Shown one piece after another: positions 47,070 through 54,919 of a stretch of DNA of 64,000 nucleotides. The DNA is taken from positions 1 through 64,000 of the forward strand of contig CACXPH010000008.1 in assembly GCA_902769535.1 (NCBI GenBank). Reading direction: 5' to 3'. Position 1 is the stretch's first letter. Each line of letters begins with the position of its first letter. Source of the stretch: an uncultured Bacteroidales bacterium. GTDB lineage: Bacteria > Bacteroidota > Bacteroidia > Bacteroidales > Paludibacteraceae. A program made the translations under genes and the position numbers. A model generated the notes under the pieces. The model had not been told where the DNA came from and ran no database searches. It saw nothing but the letters and a program-made list of their open reading frames with translations.

Positions 47070-47124
47070 AATAATCGTGCCCCACAGGGCAAAGAAATCA
47101 TAAATCATAAATTTGAAATCATAA
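47070..47124. repeat. Composite repeat: hairpin plus ATCATAAAT words
   Basis: AATCGTGCCCCACAGGGCAA, then AGAAATC, is followed by ATAAATCATAAATTTG words, ending at the lpdA start codon. Same family as 31010-31092. Confidence 0.82.
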
Positions 47125-48489
47125 ATGAATAGATTTTTCATGGCTATCATCGGTGGCGGTCCTGCAGGCTATACAGCAGCAGAGAAAGCCTCCAAAGCAG
47201 GCAAAGATGTGGTACTCTTTGAGCAGAACGCAGTAGGCGGTACGTGCCTCAACGTAGGTTGTATTCCTACCAAGTCACTTCTCTATGGCGCCAAGCAGTA
47301 TTACAATGCTACACACGTAACTAAATACGGTGTGACGGCTGAGAACGTGAGCTTTGACTTTGGCGCCATGCAGAAACGCAAGACCATCGTCGTGCGTAAA
47401 CTGGTTGCAGGCATCAAGCAGCGTTTGAATAACGAGCATTGTACGCTCGTGTCGGGTGCTGCTTCGGTCATAAGTCGTACCGATGAACTCGTAACGATCT
47501 CCTGCAACGGAGAAACGTACGAAGCTCAGAACCTGCTTATCTGTACAGGTTCAACGAACTTTGTACCGCCTATCCCCGGTATCAAGGACAACCCTGCTGT
47601 ATGGGACTCTACCGACGCCTTGGCAGCGACCGATCTGCCTAAGTCCATCATCATTGTCGGTGGCGGTGTGATAGGTATGGAGTTTGCTACCCTCTATCAT
47701 GAACTCGGTGTACCGGTAACAGTCATCGAAGCCATGCCGACCATTCTGCCGAATCTTGATCAGGAAGTCGTTTCCGTGCTGTTGGAGAAATACAAGAAAG
47801 CAGGTATCAATATCCTTACGTCCACGAAGGTCGAATCCATTGATGGGAACGAAGTTAGTATATCGAGCCCTTCCCTTCAGGGAGGGGATGGGGGTAGGCT
47901 TGTCGCAGAGCGGATTCTCGTCTCTGTAGGTCGTCGTGCTAATCTGCAGGGCTTAGAGGCTTTGAACGATTTAGAGTTGAATAGAGGCGCCATCGTTATC
48001 GATGATTTCTGCAAAACCAACCTGCCGAATGTGTTTGCAGCGGGAGATGTAACCGGTAAAATTATGTTGGCGCACGTGGCTGCTCGTCAAGCGGAGGTGT
48101 GTATCGGTCGTTTGCTCAAGCAGATCCCGCTCCAACGCATCGCGTACAATGCCATCCCGTCGGTCGTTTATACGAACCCCGAGATCGCGTCTGTCGGTAT
48201 CACGGAACAGCAGGCAGAATCGATGTCTATTCCGACGGAAGTGCGTAAACTGCCGATGACCTTTAGTGGTCGCTTCATGGCGGAGAACGAAGGAGAGACA
48301 GGTCTCTGTAAGATGGTCGTGGACGCCAAGAACCACAGCGTACTCGGTGTGCACATGATCGGCAACCCCTGCTCGGAATTCATTGCTGCAGCGTCCTTTG
48401 CCGTGCGTATGGGCTACACGACGGCTGAGTTCGAACAAGTGGTCTTCCCGCACCCCACCGTCAGCGAGATACTCCACGAGATACTTTAA
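47125..48489 (+). CDS. lpdA: Dihydrolipoyl dehydrogenase
   Basis: The 454-residue flavoenzyme has FAD motif IIGGGPAGYTAA, redox disulfide GGTCLNVGCIPTK, NAD motif IVGGGVIGMEFA, FAD motif NVFAAGDVTG and active-site HPTVSE. It reoxidises the lipoyl groups of 2-oxoacid dehydrogenase or glycine cleavage complexes, but no such partner is encoded here. About residues 249-259 (SPSLQGGDGGR) are encoded by a hairpin (CCCTTCCCTTCAGGGAGGGG) at 47866-47902 that is shared with mnmE. The gene converges on the CotH gene with a 4-base overlap. Confidence 0.94.
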   Translation: MNRFFMAIIGGGPAGYTAAEKASKAGKDVVLFEQNAVGGTCLNVGCIPTKSLLYGAKQYYNATHVTKYGVTAENVSFDFGAMQKRKTIVVRKLVAGIKQRLNNEHCTLVSGAASVISRTDELVTISCNGETYEAQNLLICTGSTNFVPPIPGIKDNPAVWDSTDALAATDLPKSIIIVGGGVIGMEFATLYHELGVPVTVIEAMPTILPNLDQEVVSVLLEKYKKAGINILTSTKVESIDGNEVSISSPSLQGGDGGRLVAERILVSVGRRANLQGLEALNDLELNRGAIVIDDFCKTNLPNVFAAGDVTGKIMLAHVAARQAEVCIGRLLKQIPLQRIAYNAIPSVVYTNPEIASVGITEQQAESMSIPTEVRKLPMTFSGRFMAENEGETGLCKMVVDAKNHSVLGVHMIGNPCSEFIAAASFAVRMGYTTAEFEQVVFPHPTVSEILHEIL

Positions 48490-49847
48490 AACGCAACGGG
48501 TTGCCCGAGAAGGTTGTAGAATTGCCCGTTGCACTCGATATAGAACTGACCGTCACGCAGGATCTTCCGTCCGTGTGACGGTTTTTCTTGTGCCTGCTCA
48601 ATGTCCCAAGTGGCAGGCTTGATACCTTCACCCCATTGTTTATACAACCACTGAATACGCCAATCGTAACGACGGAAATAACGGTCACGAACATCCGAAA
48701 AATTGCTGTTGTCGCAGTAATTCTGCGTGTTACGCCATACATTGGCATCGTTCTTGGCGGCCTTTTCTATCTTATCGGCAAATGCCCGAACATCCGTGCG
48801 AACTTGGTCCTTTTGCGTGTGGTAGAATACGTACCATTGTTCCTTAACCGCCTTCTGAAACTCCGGCCAGGTGGCTATCTGACCGATCCAGTACTGGTCG
48901 AAAATAGGATTGTCGTATATCCAAGTCTCTTGGTGACGGTTGTACGCATTACCAAAATCCCATAAAGGACCGAATTTCCATTTGTCCGTCACACCGTTTC
49001 GGTCACGGTCTTTATACAGAAAACAACTACCGTGATAACTCTCGCAGTCCTCCATGATCTCCTGCACCAGGTAGAACTTCGCCGCTTCATCTACGTCCAG
49101 CATGTTCCATAGTCTCGCTGCGTCGTTCCCCCAGATGGCATTGTTCAGACCGTTCATCTGGCTTTCGATATACTGCCTCTGCTGAGCGGACAGCACTTCC
49201 GGCTCTTTCAGCGACACCATTACGTGTTGACCGTTTCCTTCGTTGAACTTAATATTCCCTTCCGACTCATAGTTGTCGATCTCCACCAACCAACCTCCAC
49301 TCACAGAGTCCGTTGCGTTGTCTTCCTGCTCTGTGATCTTCACGCGGTTCGATGCGATACGCACATGTTCGGTCAGGAAATAAAGTCCTTTGTATTGGCC
49401 GTTCAGCACCAGTTCCACCGGCCGCGTACGCGGGGTCCATCTTAAACCGACTGCTTCGCCGATACGAAAACCTGCCGGCATCTTCAAGAACCCCAAATAA
49501 TCATCTGCGCAGGCCATCAGACACCAGTGGCGGTTATTAGGCATTCCTAATACCTTCTGCTTCACGTCGAACTTGATCTTATACGGTTTCTTGGCAAAAT
49601 CTTTCCAGGTATAATTCCCGCGACCTTTGAACTGCGCCGCTATCGGTGCGTCCTTTGTTCCCAACGCTGCCGTGCCCAGACTGTCGATATACAGACTACC
49701 TGCCACATAGGTCTCCGTACTGTTAATAGCCGCGTTGTTGGTCGTATTCACGTATACCACCGGCAACGTGCCCGTCGGACTCGCTGCAAACAAGCTGATT
49801 ACTGACAGCTGAATACTGAATACTATGAGTAGTTTACATATTCGCAT
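48486..49847 (-). CDS. Secreted CotH-family kinase-like protein
   Basis: The 453-residue protein has a signal peptide whose core (FSIQLSVISLF) is encoded by ATTCAGTATTCAGCTGTCAG-type repeats at 49794-49826. The CotH domain follows (QFKGRGNYTWKDFAKKPYKI, LYKDRDRNG, FGPLWDFGNAYN), an atypical protein kinase fold. The C-terminal tail GRKILRDGQFYIECNGQFYN, then LLGQPVAF, is a likely sorting tag. Its first 14 bases overlap the end of the CYTH gene. Confidence 0.88.
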   Translation of the reverse strand: MRICKLLIVFSIQLSVISLFAASPTGTLPVVYVNTTNNAAINSTETYVAGSLYIDSLGTAALGTKDAPIAAQFKGRGNYTWKDFAKKPYKIKFDVKQKVLGMPNNRHWCLMACADDYLGFLKMPAGFRIGEAVGLRWTPRTRPVELVLNGQYKGLYFLTEHVRIASNRVKITEQEDNATDSVSGGWLVEIDNYESEGNIKFNEGNGQHVMVSLKEPEVLSAQQRQYIESQMNGLNNAIWGNDAARLWNMLDVDEAAKFYLVQEIMEDCESYHGSCFLYKDRDRNGVTDKWKFGPLWDFGNAYNRHQETWIYDNPIFDQYWIGQIATWPEFQKAVKEQWYVFYHTQKDQVRTDVRAFADKIEKAAKNDANVWRNTQNYCDNSNFSDVRDRYFRRYDWRIQWLYKQWGEGIKPATWDIEQAQEKPSHGRKILRDGQFYIECNGQFYNLLGQPVAF

Positions 49848-50289
49848 TGTAATACTGCGGCAAACCGGTTACTTCATCGCCTAACCACTCCGGACGCTCG
49901 AACGGTTCATTCTCATCGCCTAACTCTATCTCTGCTAAGATCAGTCCTTCTTTATGACCGTGAAAAACATCCACCTCCCATTTCCTCTCATCGTTAATCG
50001 GAATAATATACCGCGTCTTGATGATCGGATTCGGCAGACAGAGTTGCATCAGTTCTTTAGCCTCATCTAAAGCAATCTCGTGTTCAAATTCGAACTTCGC
50101 TAAACCCGCACGCAGTTTACTGGATTTAATCGTAAGGAAAGCGCGCGTGTCACGTATACGTACGCGGATGGTCTTACCAGCCTCTTTGCAGAGGTAACCT
50201 TGCTCAATCTCGTAATGGTGTGTGGCTTGCGCCTCAAAGGCATCGGACTTCACCAGAAACTTACGTTCTATTTCTGTGTTTTTAGGCAT
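49834..50289 (-). CDS. CYTH-domain phosphohydrolase
   Basis: The 151-residue protein opens with the CYTH signature EIERKFLV and continues with IRVRIRDTRAFLTIK and FEFEHEI, lining the triphosphate tunnel. Members hydrolyse inorganic triphosphate or nucleotide triphosphates. It has a consensus minus-strand promoter (50309-50339). Confidence 0.9.
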   Translation of the reverse strand: MPKNTEIERKFLVKSDAFEAQATHHYEIEQGYLCKEAGKTIRVRIRDTRAFLTIKSSKLRAGLAKFEFEHEIALDEAKELMQLCLPNPIIKTRYIIPINDERKWEVDVFHGHKEGLILAEIELGDENEPFERPEWLGDEVTGLPQYYNANM

Positions 50290-50308
50290 GTTCAAATCAA
50301 TTTGTGCG

Positions 50309-50339
50309 CAAAATTACAACTTTTTTGCGAATTACACAA
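50309..50339 (-). promoter_or_regulatory. Promoter of the CYTH-CotH pair
   Basis: On the minus strand TTG (50337-50339), 20 bases, TAATTTTG (50309-50316). Confidence 0.78.
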
Positions 50340-50357
50340 AAAAAAGTGTTCGAAAAT

Positions 50358-50388
50358 TTGCATATGTCAGAATTTTGTAGTACTTTTG
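50358..50388 (+). promoter_or_regulatory. Promoter of tRNA-Ser
   Basis: TTG (50358-50360, in TTTGCATATG), 20 bases, TACTTTTG (50381-50388). A CGAGC-GAT-GCTCG hairpin (50426-50438) directly precedes the mature tRNA. Confidence 0.8.
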
Positions 50389-50439
50389 CACCCGCTTTTG
50401 AAAAATTAAGCGCAGAACACTGATTCGAGCGATGCTCGG

Positions 50440-50526
<87 letters not shown>

Positions 50527-50527
50527 C

Positions 50528-50584
50528 AGAAAAAGAAAAAATCTGTCTGTCCAAGTTTACTTGAGCAAGCAGATTTTTCTCTTT
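50528..50584. terminator. Bidirectional terminator between tRNA-Ser and the HD gene
   Basis: AAAAATCTG and CAGATTTTT form the stem base around a longer arm (50533-50577). T-rich runs lie on both sides, so it can end tRNA-Ser (+) and the HD-domain gene (-). Confidence 0.75.
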
Positions 50585-50619
50585 TTATGCACAAGGTGCC
50601 AGCGGCAGCTTGTGGGTGA

Positions 50620-51267
50620 TTACGAAGAAATCCCCCCTTTGTTATACCAATCCTTGCACAGTGCTCGCAGCTTTTCCTCATCTCGGATGATGGCGCGCAG
50701 TTCCTCTAAACTTCGTACATTACGCTCGCTGTTTAACCATAGTCGCATATACCCACCTTCCGCATATTTCTCCAGCAGGTGTTCTTTACTGCGCTTATAG
50801 AGCGTCTCAAAGTAATCGTGCCCCTCGCGGGCTAAGAAATTGCCTTCCGGATAGAGTTTGGCACTGTACGCCATCGTGCGATGGATGACCAGTGTAGGGT
50901 TGATCTGACGGTCTGCTTCAGCCACGATAGCACCATAGATAGTACGTGGCGGCCGCTTACTGCTGGCGCGATGATCTTCTACCGCCTCGCGCATGATCTG
51001 TATCTGTTGTTCCGTGAACCACTCCCGCAACTGCGTGTCTGCCATCAGGATCTCACCCGAGTGAAGATGGTGCGTCTCACGGTCAAAACGCAGTCCTAAA
51101 TCATGATAAGCCGCAATGACATATGCCATCTGTTCATCGGCTCCGTGTTCGCGGGCTAACTTAATACTCTCGTCAATCACCATTTGCGCATGGTCACGCT
51201 GATGTCCGCCATCGAAGGCGTCATACTGCGGAATAATCGTTTGTTCTATGTATTGTTGAAGGCTCAT
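50620..51267 (-). CDS. HD-domain phosphohydrolase
   Basis: The 215-residue protein has the HD pattern: GHQRDHAQMVIDES, VIAAYHDLGL (HD pair), THHLHSG and VEDHRASS. The substrate is unknown. About residues 142-152 (GNFLAREGHDY) are encoded by the hairpin repeat also found at 31010 and 47070 (here at 50815-50841). The start MSLQQYIEQ follows a consensus promoter; an earlier start seven codons up would lie too close to it. Confidence 0.82.
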   Translation of the reverse strand: MSLQQYIEQTIIPQYDAFDGGHQRDHAQMVIDESIKLAREHGADEQMAYVIAAYHDLGLRFDRETHHLHSGEILMADTQLREWFTEQQIQIMREAVEDHRASSKRPPRTIYGAIVAEADRQINPTLVIHRTMAYSAKLYPEGNFLAREGHDYFETLYKRSKEHLLEKYAEGGYMRLWLNSERNVRSLEELRAIIRDEEKLRALCKDWYNKGGISS

Positions 51268-51285
51268 AATTTCTAATTTGCGATG

Positions 51286-51316
51286 CAAAAGTAGTACATT
51301 TTTTCTAATTACGCAA
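51286..51316 (-). promoter_or_regulatory. Promoter of the HD-domain gene
   Basis: On the minus strand TTG (51314-51316), 20 bases, TACTTTTG (51286-51293), with start region TTTGC-ATC-GCAAA. Confidence 0.78.
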
Positions 51317-51344
51317 GGATTAGCGATTAAATTTTACTTATTTT

Positions 51345-51375
51345 TTGCATATATGCAAATATTTTTGTACCTTTG
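51345..51375 (+). promoter_or_regulatory. Promoter of the mnmE operon
   Basis: TTG (51345-51347, in TTTGCATAT), 20 bases, TACCTTTG (51368-51375), with start region TTTGC-ACC-GCAAA. The ATG at 51393 follows 17 bases after the box. Confidence 0.82.
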
Positions 51376-51392
51376 CACCGCAAAATGGGTCT

Positions 51393-52736
51393 ATGGCAAC
51401 TATTTGTGCAATTTCAACAGCGTACGGGACAGGCGGAATAGCCGTTATTCGCGTCTCGGGAACGGAGGCAATTCCAATCGTGGATAGCCTCTTTAGCGGT
51501 CGTACAAGGTTAGTCGATGCCAAGGCCGGTACAGTGCACTTCGGACGTATTCAACGGGCTGACGAAGTCTTAGACGAGGTGCTGTGCTCGGTGTTCAAAG
51601 CACCGCATTCATTCACAGGTGAAGATACCGTGGAGATAGCGTGTCACGGGAGTTTGTATATCCAGCAGGAGTTATTGCGATGGTTGATCGACGCAGGCTG
51701 TCGAGCTGCAGAACCGGGTGAGTTCACGCGCCGTGCTTTCCTAAACGGTAAGATGGACTTAACCCAAGCCGAGGCGGTAGCAGACTTGATAGCCGCGCAG
51801 TCGAAAGCAGAGAAAGACTTGGCGCTGAGTCAGTTGCGCGGATCGGTGTCCAATGAATTAGCAGCCCTTCGTGAAAGACTACTGCATTTCACCTCGCTCA
51901 TCGAACTGGAACTGGACTTCGCCGATCATGAGGAACTGGAATTCGCGGACCGCTCGGAGCTGAAGATCCTTGCTTCTGAAATAGAAACCAAATTAACGAA
52001 CTTATTACGCTCTTTCCGCACAGGCAACGCTATCCGTAACGGTATACCGGTAGCCATCGTGGGTGCACCGAATGTCGGCAAATCGACCTTACTAAACGCA
52101 CTCTTAGGCGAGCAACGCGCCATCGTGAGTGATATACAGGGCACAACGCGTGACACGGTGGAAGATACCTTGATACTCGACGGAATTCTGTTCCGTTTAA
52201 TCGACACAGCCGGTCTGCGTGAGACGAACGACACGATTGAGAACATGGGTATCGAACGCTCCCGCCAAGCGGCTCAAAAGGCACAAATCATCATTTATCT
52301 GACGGAGCCTAACCCCAGCCCTTTCCTAAAAGGAAGGGAGTTGGAAGGGATACACGGGACAATCCTTGAGGTCGTTAATAAGTGTGATCTGATACCCGGT
52401 GTTTCCCTTCAGGGAGAAACCAACGGAAGTAGGCTTCTTCATATCTCCGCCAAGAATGGTGATATAGACCCGCTCAAAAACGAACTCGTGCGCATCGCAA
52501 AGGAATCTATGCAGACCTCGGCGGTGATGTTATCTAATGTGCGCCACTACGAGGCAGTCAAAAGGGCACACGAAGCCATAGAGCGGGTACAGCAAGGCCT
52601 CGCCAGCGAACTGTCCGGAGAATTGCTCTCGCTCGATCTACAAGACTGTCTGTCCGCCTTAGGTGAGGTAACAGGACAAATAACGAACCAAGAAGTACTG
52701 TCGAATATATTTAGTAAATTCTGTATAGGCAAATGA
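51393..52736 (+). CDS. mnmE: tRNA modification GTPase MnmE
   Basis: The 447-residue GTPase acts with MnmG to modify wobble uridine. It has the N-terminal folate-binding domain (GTGGIAVIRVSG), G domain with GAPNVGKSTLLNALL, DIQGTTRDTVED, DTAGLRET and NKCD, and the C-terminal FCIGK motif. Two stretches inside the G domain, NPSPFLKGRELEG (52311-52350) and PGVSLQGETNGSR (52395-52435), are encoded by hairpin repeats. They flank the NKCD motif and look inserted but in frame. It overlaps yicC by 4 bases. No mnmG is in the window. Confidence 0.96.
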   Translation: MATICAISTAYGTGGIAVIRVSGTEAIPIVDSLFSGRTRLVDAKAGTVHFGRIQRADEVLDEVLCSVFKAPHSFTGEDTVEIACHGSLYIQQELLRWLIDAGCRAAEPGEFTRRAFLNGKMDLTQAEAVADLIAAQSKAEKDLALSQLRGSVSNELAALRERLLHFTSLIELELDFADHEELEFADRSELKILASEIETKLTNLLRSFRTGNAIRNGIPVAIVGAPNVGKSTLLNALLGEQRAIVSDIQGTTRDTVEDTLILDGILFRLIDTAGLRETNDTIENMGIERSRQAAQKAQIIIYLTEPNPSPFLKGRELEGIHGTILEVVNKCDLIPGVSLQGETNGSRLLHISAKNGDIDPLKNELVRIAKESMQTSAVMLSNVRHYEAVKRAHEAIERVQQGLASELSGELLSLDLQDCLSALGEVTGQITNQEVLSNIFSKFCIGK

Positions 52737-53623
52737 TTTTATCAATGACCGGTTATGGCAGAGCCGAAAGCCAATTGAGAGGACATAAGTTAGTGTGCGA
52801 GATTCGTTCATTGAACTCCAAATCGATGGATTTGTCCACGCGTCTGTCATCTATTTTACGCGGTCGTGAGTTGGATATCCGTACGATCGTCAACCAGCGC
52901 CTCGAACGAGGTAAAGTGGATCTGTCTATGTTCATCGACGAGCAGTTAGAAACCGGTGTTCAGTTGTCAGTTATCAACTGGGAAGCGGCGAAGATCCATG
53001 CTGAGCAGTACAAGGCGCAATTCGGAGAAGCGCCGGCTGAGGTGATGGCATCTATCTTAAGGTTTCCGGACGTGATCAAGCAGCAAGAGGACAACGGTGA
53101 ACTGACGGATGAAGAGTGGAGTACCGTACAAGCTACCCTCAATCAAGCTATCGATGCGTTCATTGCTTTCCGTGTGCAAGAAGGCGCGGCGCTGCAGGCG
53201 ATGTTCAACGAGAAATTAGACGGCATCGCAGACCTGCTGGCGCAAGTAGAACCGTTCGAAAAGGGTCGGGTAGCGAAGATCAAAGAACGCCTGGAGCAGA
53301 ACTTGGCAAAACTGAGTGCTGAGACCCAAGCACAGACCGACCGCAACCGACTCGAGCAGGAGATGATCTACTACCTTGAGAAACTCGATATAACCGAAGA
53401 GAAAGTGCGTCTGACGAATCACATCAAGTACTTCCGCGAAGTGATGGAGAATGGACAGATGGCCAAAGGCGAAGGCAAACAACTCGGCTTCATCGCGCAG
53501 GAAATGGGTCGCGAGATCAATACACTCGGTTCCAAATCAAACCAGTCTGAGATGCAGATCCTCGTGGTCAAAATGAAAGATATTTTGGAGCAGATTAAGG
53601 AACAGGTGCTCAATGTTCTCTAA
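52733..53623 (+). CDS. yicC: YicC-family endoribonuclease
   Basis: The 296-residue protein opens MTGYGRAES, the YicC N-terminal signature, contains a long coiled-coil middle (about 150-220) and ends with the DUF1732 region EGKQLGFIAQEMGREINTLGSK, then MKDILEQIKEQVLNVL. YicC proteins are reported RNA endonucleases. It is followed by gmk, a common neighbour. Confidence 0.94.
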   Translation: MILSMTGYGRAESQLRGHKLVCEIRSLNSKSMDLSTRLSSILRGRELDIRTIVNQRLERGKVDLSMFIDEQLETGVQLSVINWEAAKIHAEQYKAQFGEAPAEVMASILRFPDVIKQQEDNGELTDEEWSTVQATLNQAIDAFIAFRVQEGAALQAMFNEKLDGIADLLAQVEPFEKGRVAKIKERLEQNLAKLSAETQAQTDRNRLEQEMIYYLEKLDITEEKVRLTNHIKYFREVMENGQMAKGEGKQLGFIAQEMGREINTLGSKSNQSEMQILVVKMKDILEQIKEQVLNVL

Positions 53624-53651
53624 ACATTCTTATCTCACTTTCGTTCGAACG

Positions 53652-53683
53652 ATTATTTCAACATTAAACATTCAACATTAACC
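53652..53683. repeat. AACATTAA/TTCAACATT repeat before gmk
   Basis: Three near-copies of CAACATTAAAC fill the end of the 60-base gap between yicC and gmk, finishing at the ATG. Confidence 0.65.
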
Positions 53684-54250
53684 ATGATATACATTTTTTG
53701 TGCGCCTTCCGGCAGCGGTAAATCAACCATGGTGAAGCACCTGCTCACCAAGTACCCGAACCTCTTTGAGTTGTCCGTATCATGCACTACGCGTGCGCCG
53801 CGCGGACAAGAAGTACACGGTCGCGAATACTATTTCATCTCCGTAGAAGAGTTCCAAAAACGTATCGAACACAATGACTTCATTGAGTTCGAGCAGGTGT
53901 ACGAAGGCCTTTATTACGGAACGCTCAAGGAAGAGATCGAGCGCATCGAAAAAGCCGGAAGACAAGTGCTCTTCGATGTCGATGTCAAAGGCGGCGTGAA
54001 CCTCAAGCGTATCTTAGGCGACAAAGCTACCTCTATCTTTATCTGCCCGCCGTCGATAGCCGAACTCCGCCGTCGTCTGGAAGGTCGTGGAGACACCAGT
54101 CCTGAGATGATCGAGAAACGGCTCGCAAAGGCGGAAGAAGAACTGTCCTATAAACCCCAGTTCGACAAAGTCGTCATCAATGACGACTTACAGCACGCCT
54201 ACGAACAATTAGACACGATCGTAGATGAGAGTAGGGATTTACGGCGGTAG
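53684..54250 (+). CDS. gmk: Guanylate kinase
   Basis: The 188-residue enzyme converts GMP to GDP. The P-loop is APSGSGKST, the GMP-binding region SCTTRAPRGQEVHGREYYFIS is complete, and FDVDVKGGVNLK and the lid RRRLEGRGDTSPEMIEKRL are present. Its last 26 bases overlap nadD in another frame. Confidence 0.96.
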   Translation: MIYIFCAPSGSGKSTMVKHLLTKYPNLFELSVSCTTRAPRGQEVHGREYYFISVEEFQKRIEHNDFIEFEQVYEGLYYGTLKEEIERIEKAGRQVLFDVDVKGGVNLKRILGDKATSIFICPPSIAELRRRLEGRGDTSPEMIEKRLAKAEEELSYKPQFDKVVINDDLQHAYEQLDTIVDESRDLRR

Positions 54251-54743
54251 TTTTAATCCTGTGCATTTCGGGCACGTGGGATTAGCCAAATGGGTGATAG
54301 AACACACCGATTTGGATGAACTGTGGTTGTTGGTATCTCCCAATAACCCTCTCAAACCGGCCGGCATCTTAGCGCCCGAGCAGGAGCGCTTGGAGGCAGT
54401 ACGTGAGGCGATAAAGAACATCCCGGGCTTGGTAGCATCGGATTTTGAGTTCGCGCTACCTCGTCCGTCTTATACCGCGAATACCCTTCGTGCCCTCCAA
54501 AAAGCCTACCCGCAACACGAGTTCACACTCGTCATCGGCGAAGATAACATCGCTATCTTCGACCAATGGCGGGAATACGAATATATATTGAATAATTTCC
54601 GCATTTTCGTATATCCCAGAGCGTCCTCCCGACAAACGGGAGGAGCGGCGTCTGCCGAGAAGGGCTATAAAAATATCGTATTTTTGGCTGACGCCCCTTT
54701 ATTCGATATTTCTTCTACCATCCTCCGGGACCGCCGCCGTTAG
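54225..54743 (+). CDS. nadD: Nicotinate-nucleotide adenylyltransferase, C-terminally short
   Basis: NadD makes deamido-NAD. The 172-residue protein has IYGGSFNPVHFGHVGLAKW (the H-x-G-H type motif), DELWLLVSPNNPLK and the C-terminal ISSTILRDRRR (ISSTxxR motif). It stops right after this motif, where relatives continue for about 20 residues (a Y-x-x-P region). The stretch RASSRQTGGAASAEKG is encoded by a hairpin (TCCTCCCG, CGGGAGGA at 54624-54644). Activity may be kept because the binding motif is complete, but the shortened end is unusual. Confidence 0.85.
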   Translation: MRVGIYGGSFNPVHFGHVGLAKWVIEHTDLDELWLLVSPNNPLKPAGILAPEQERLEAVREAIKNIPGLVASDFEFALPRPSYTANTLRALQKAYPQHEFTLVIGEDNIAIFDQWREYEYILNNFRIFVYPRASSRQTGGAASAEKGYKNIVFLADAPLFDISSTILRDRRR

Positions 54744-54783
54744 AACTGTAATTGCTAAGCGTGACGGAACTACCTCCTCAATA

Positions 54784-54891
54784 ATGTTTTATTTCTCCCC
54801 ACAAAAACTATGCCGAACGCTACGAGAAAAGGGTGCCGACCAGGTATTCCCTGATATGAGCACCCTCCTAAAATGGTTGGCAGCGAGATAA
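54784..54891 (+). CDS. Possible 35-residue small protein
   Basis: An ATG frame encodes a basic 35-residue peptide (MFYFSPQKLCRTLREKGADQ, then a helix ending LLKWLAAR). It lies between nadD and a terminator-like hairpin, in a different frame from nadD. The same bases form a hairpin (GGGTGC at 54830, GCACCC at 54861) so the region could instead be structured RNA. Not recognised. Confidence 0.3.
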   Translation: MFYFSPQKLCRTLREKGADQVFPDMSTLLKWLAAR

Positions 54892-54912
54892 ATTCGCTGC
54901 CAATTGTTTTGT
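54879..54912 (+). terminator. Terminator after the nadD region
   Basis: GGCAGCGA, loop, TCGCTGCC form a perfect 8-bp stem followed by AATTGTTTTGTTT. The tail is only moderately T-rich. The convergent WG-repeat gene ends 20 bases on. Confidence 0.6.
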
Positions 54913-54919
54913 TTGAAGA

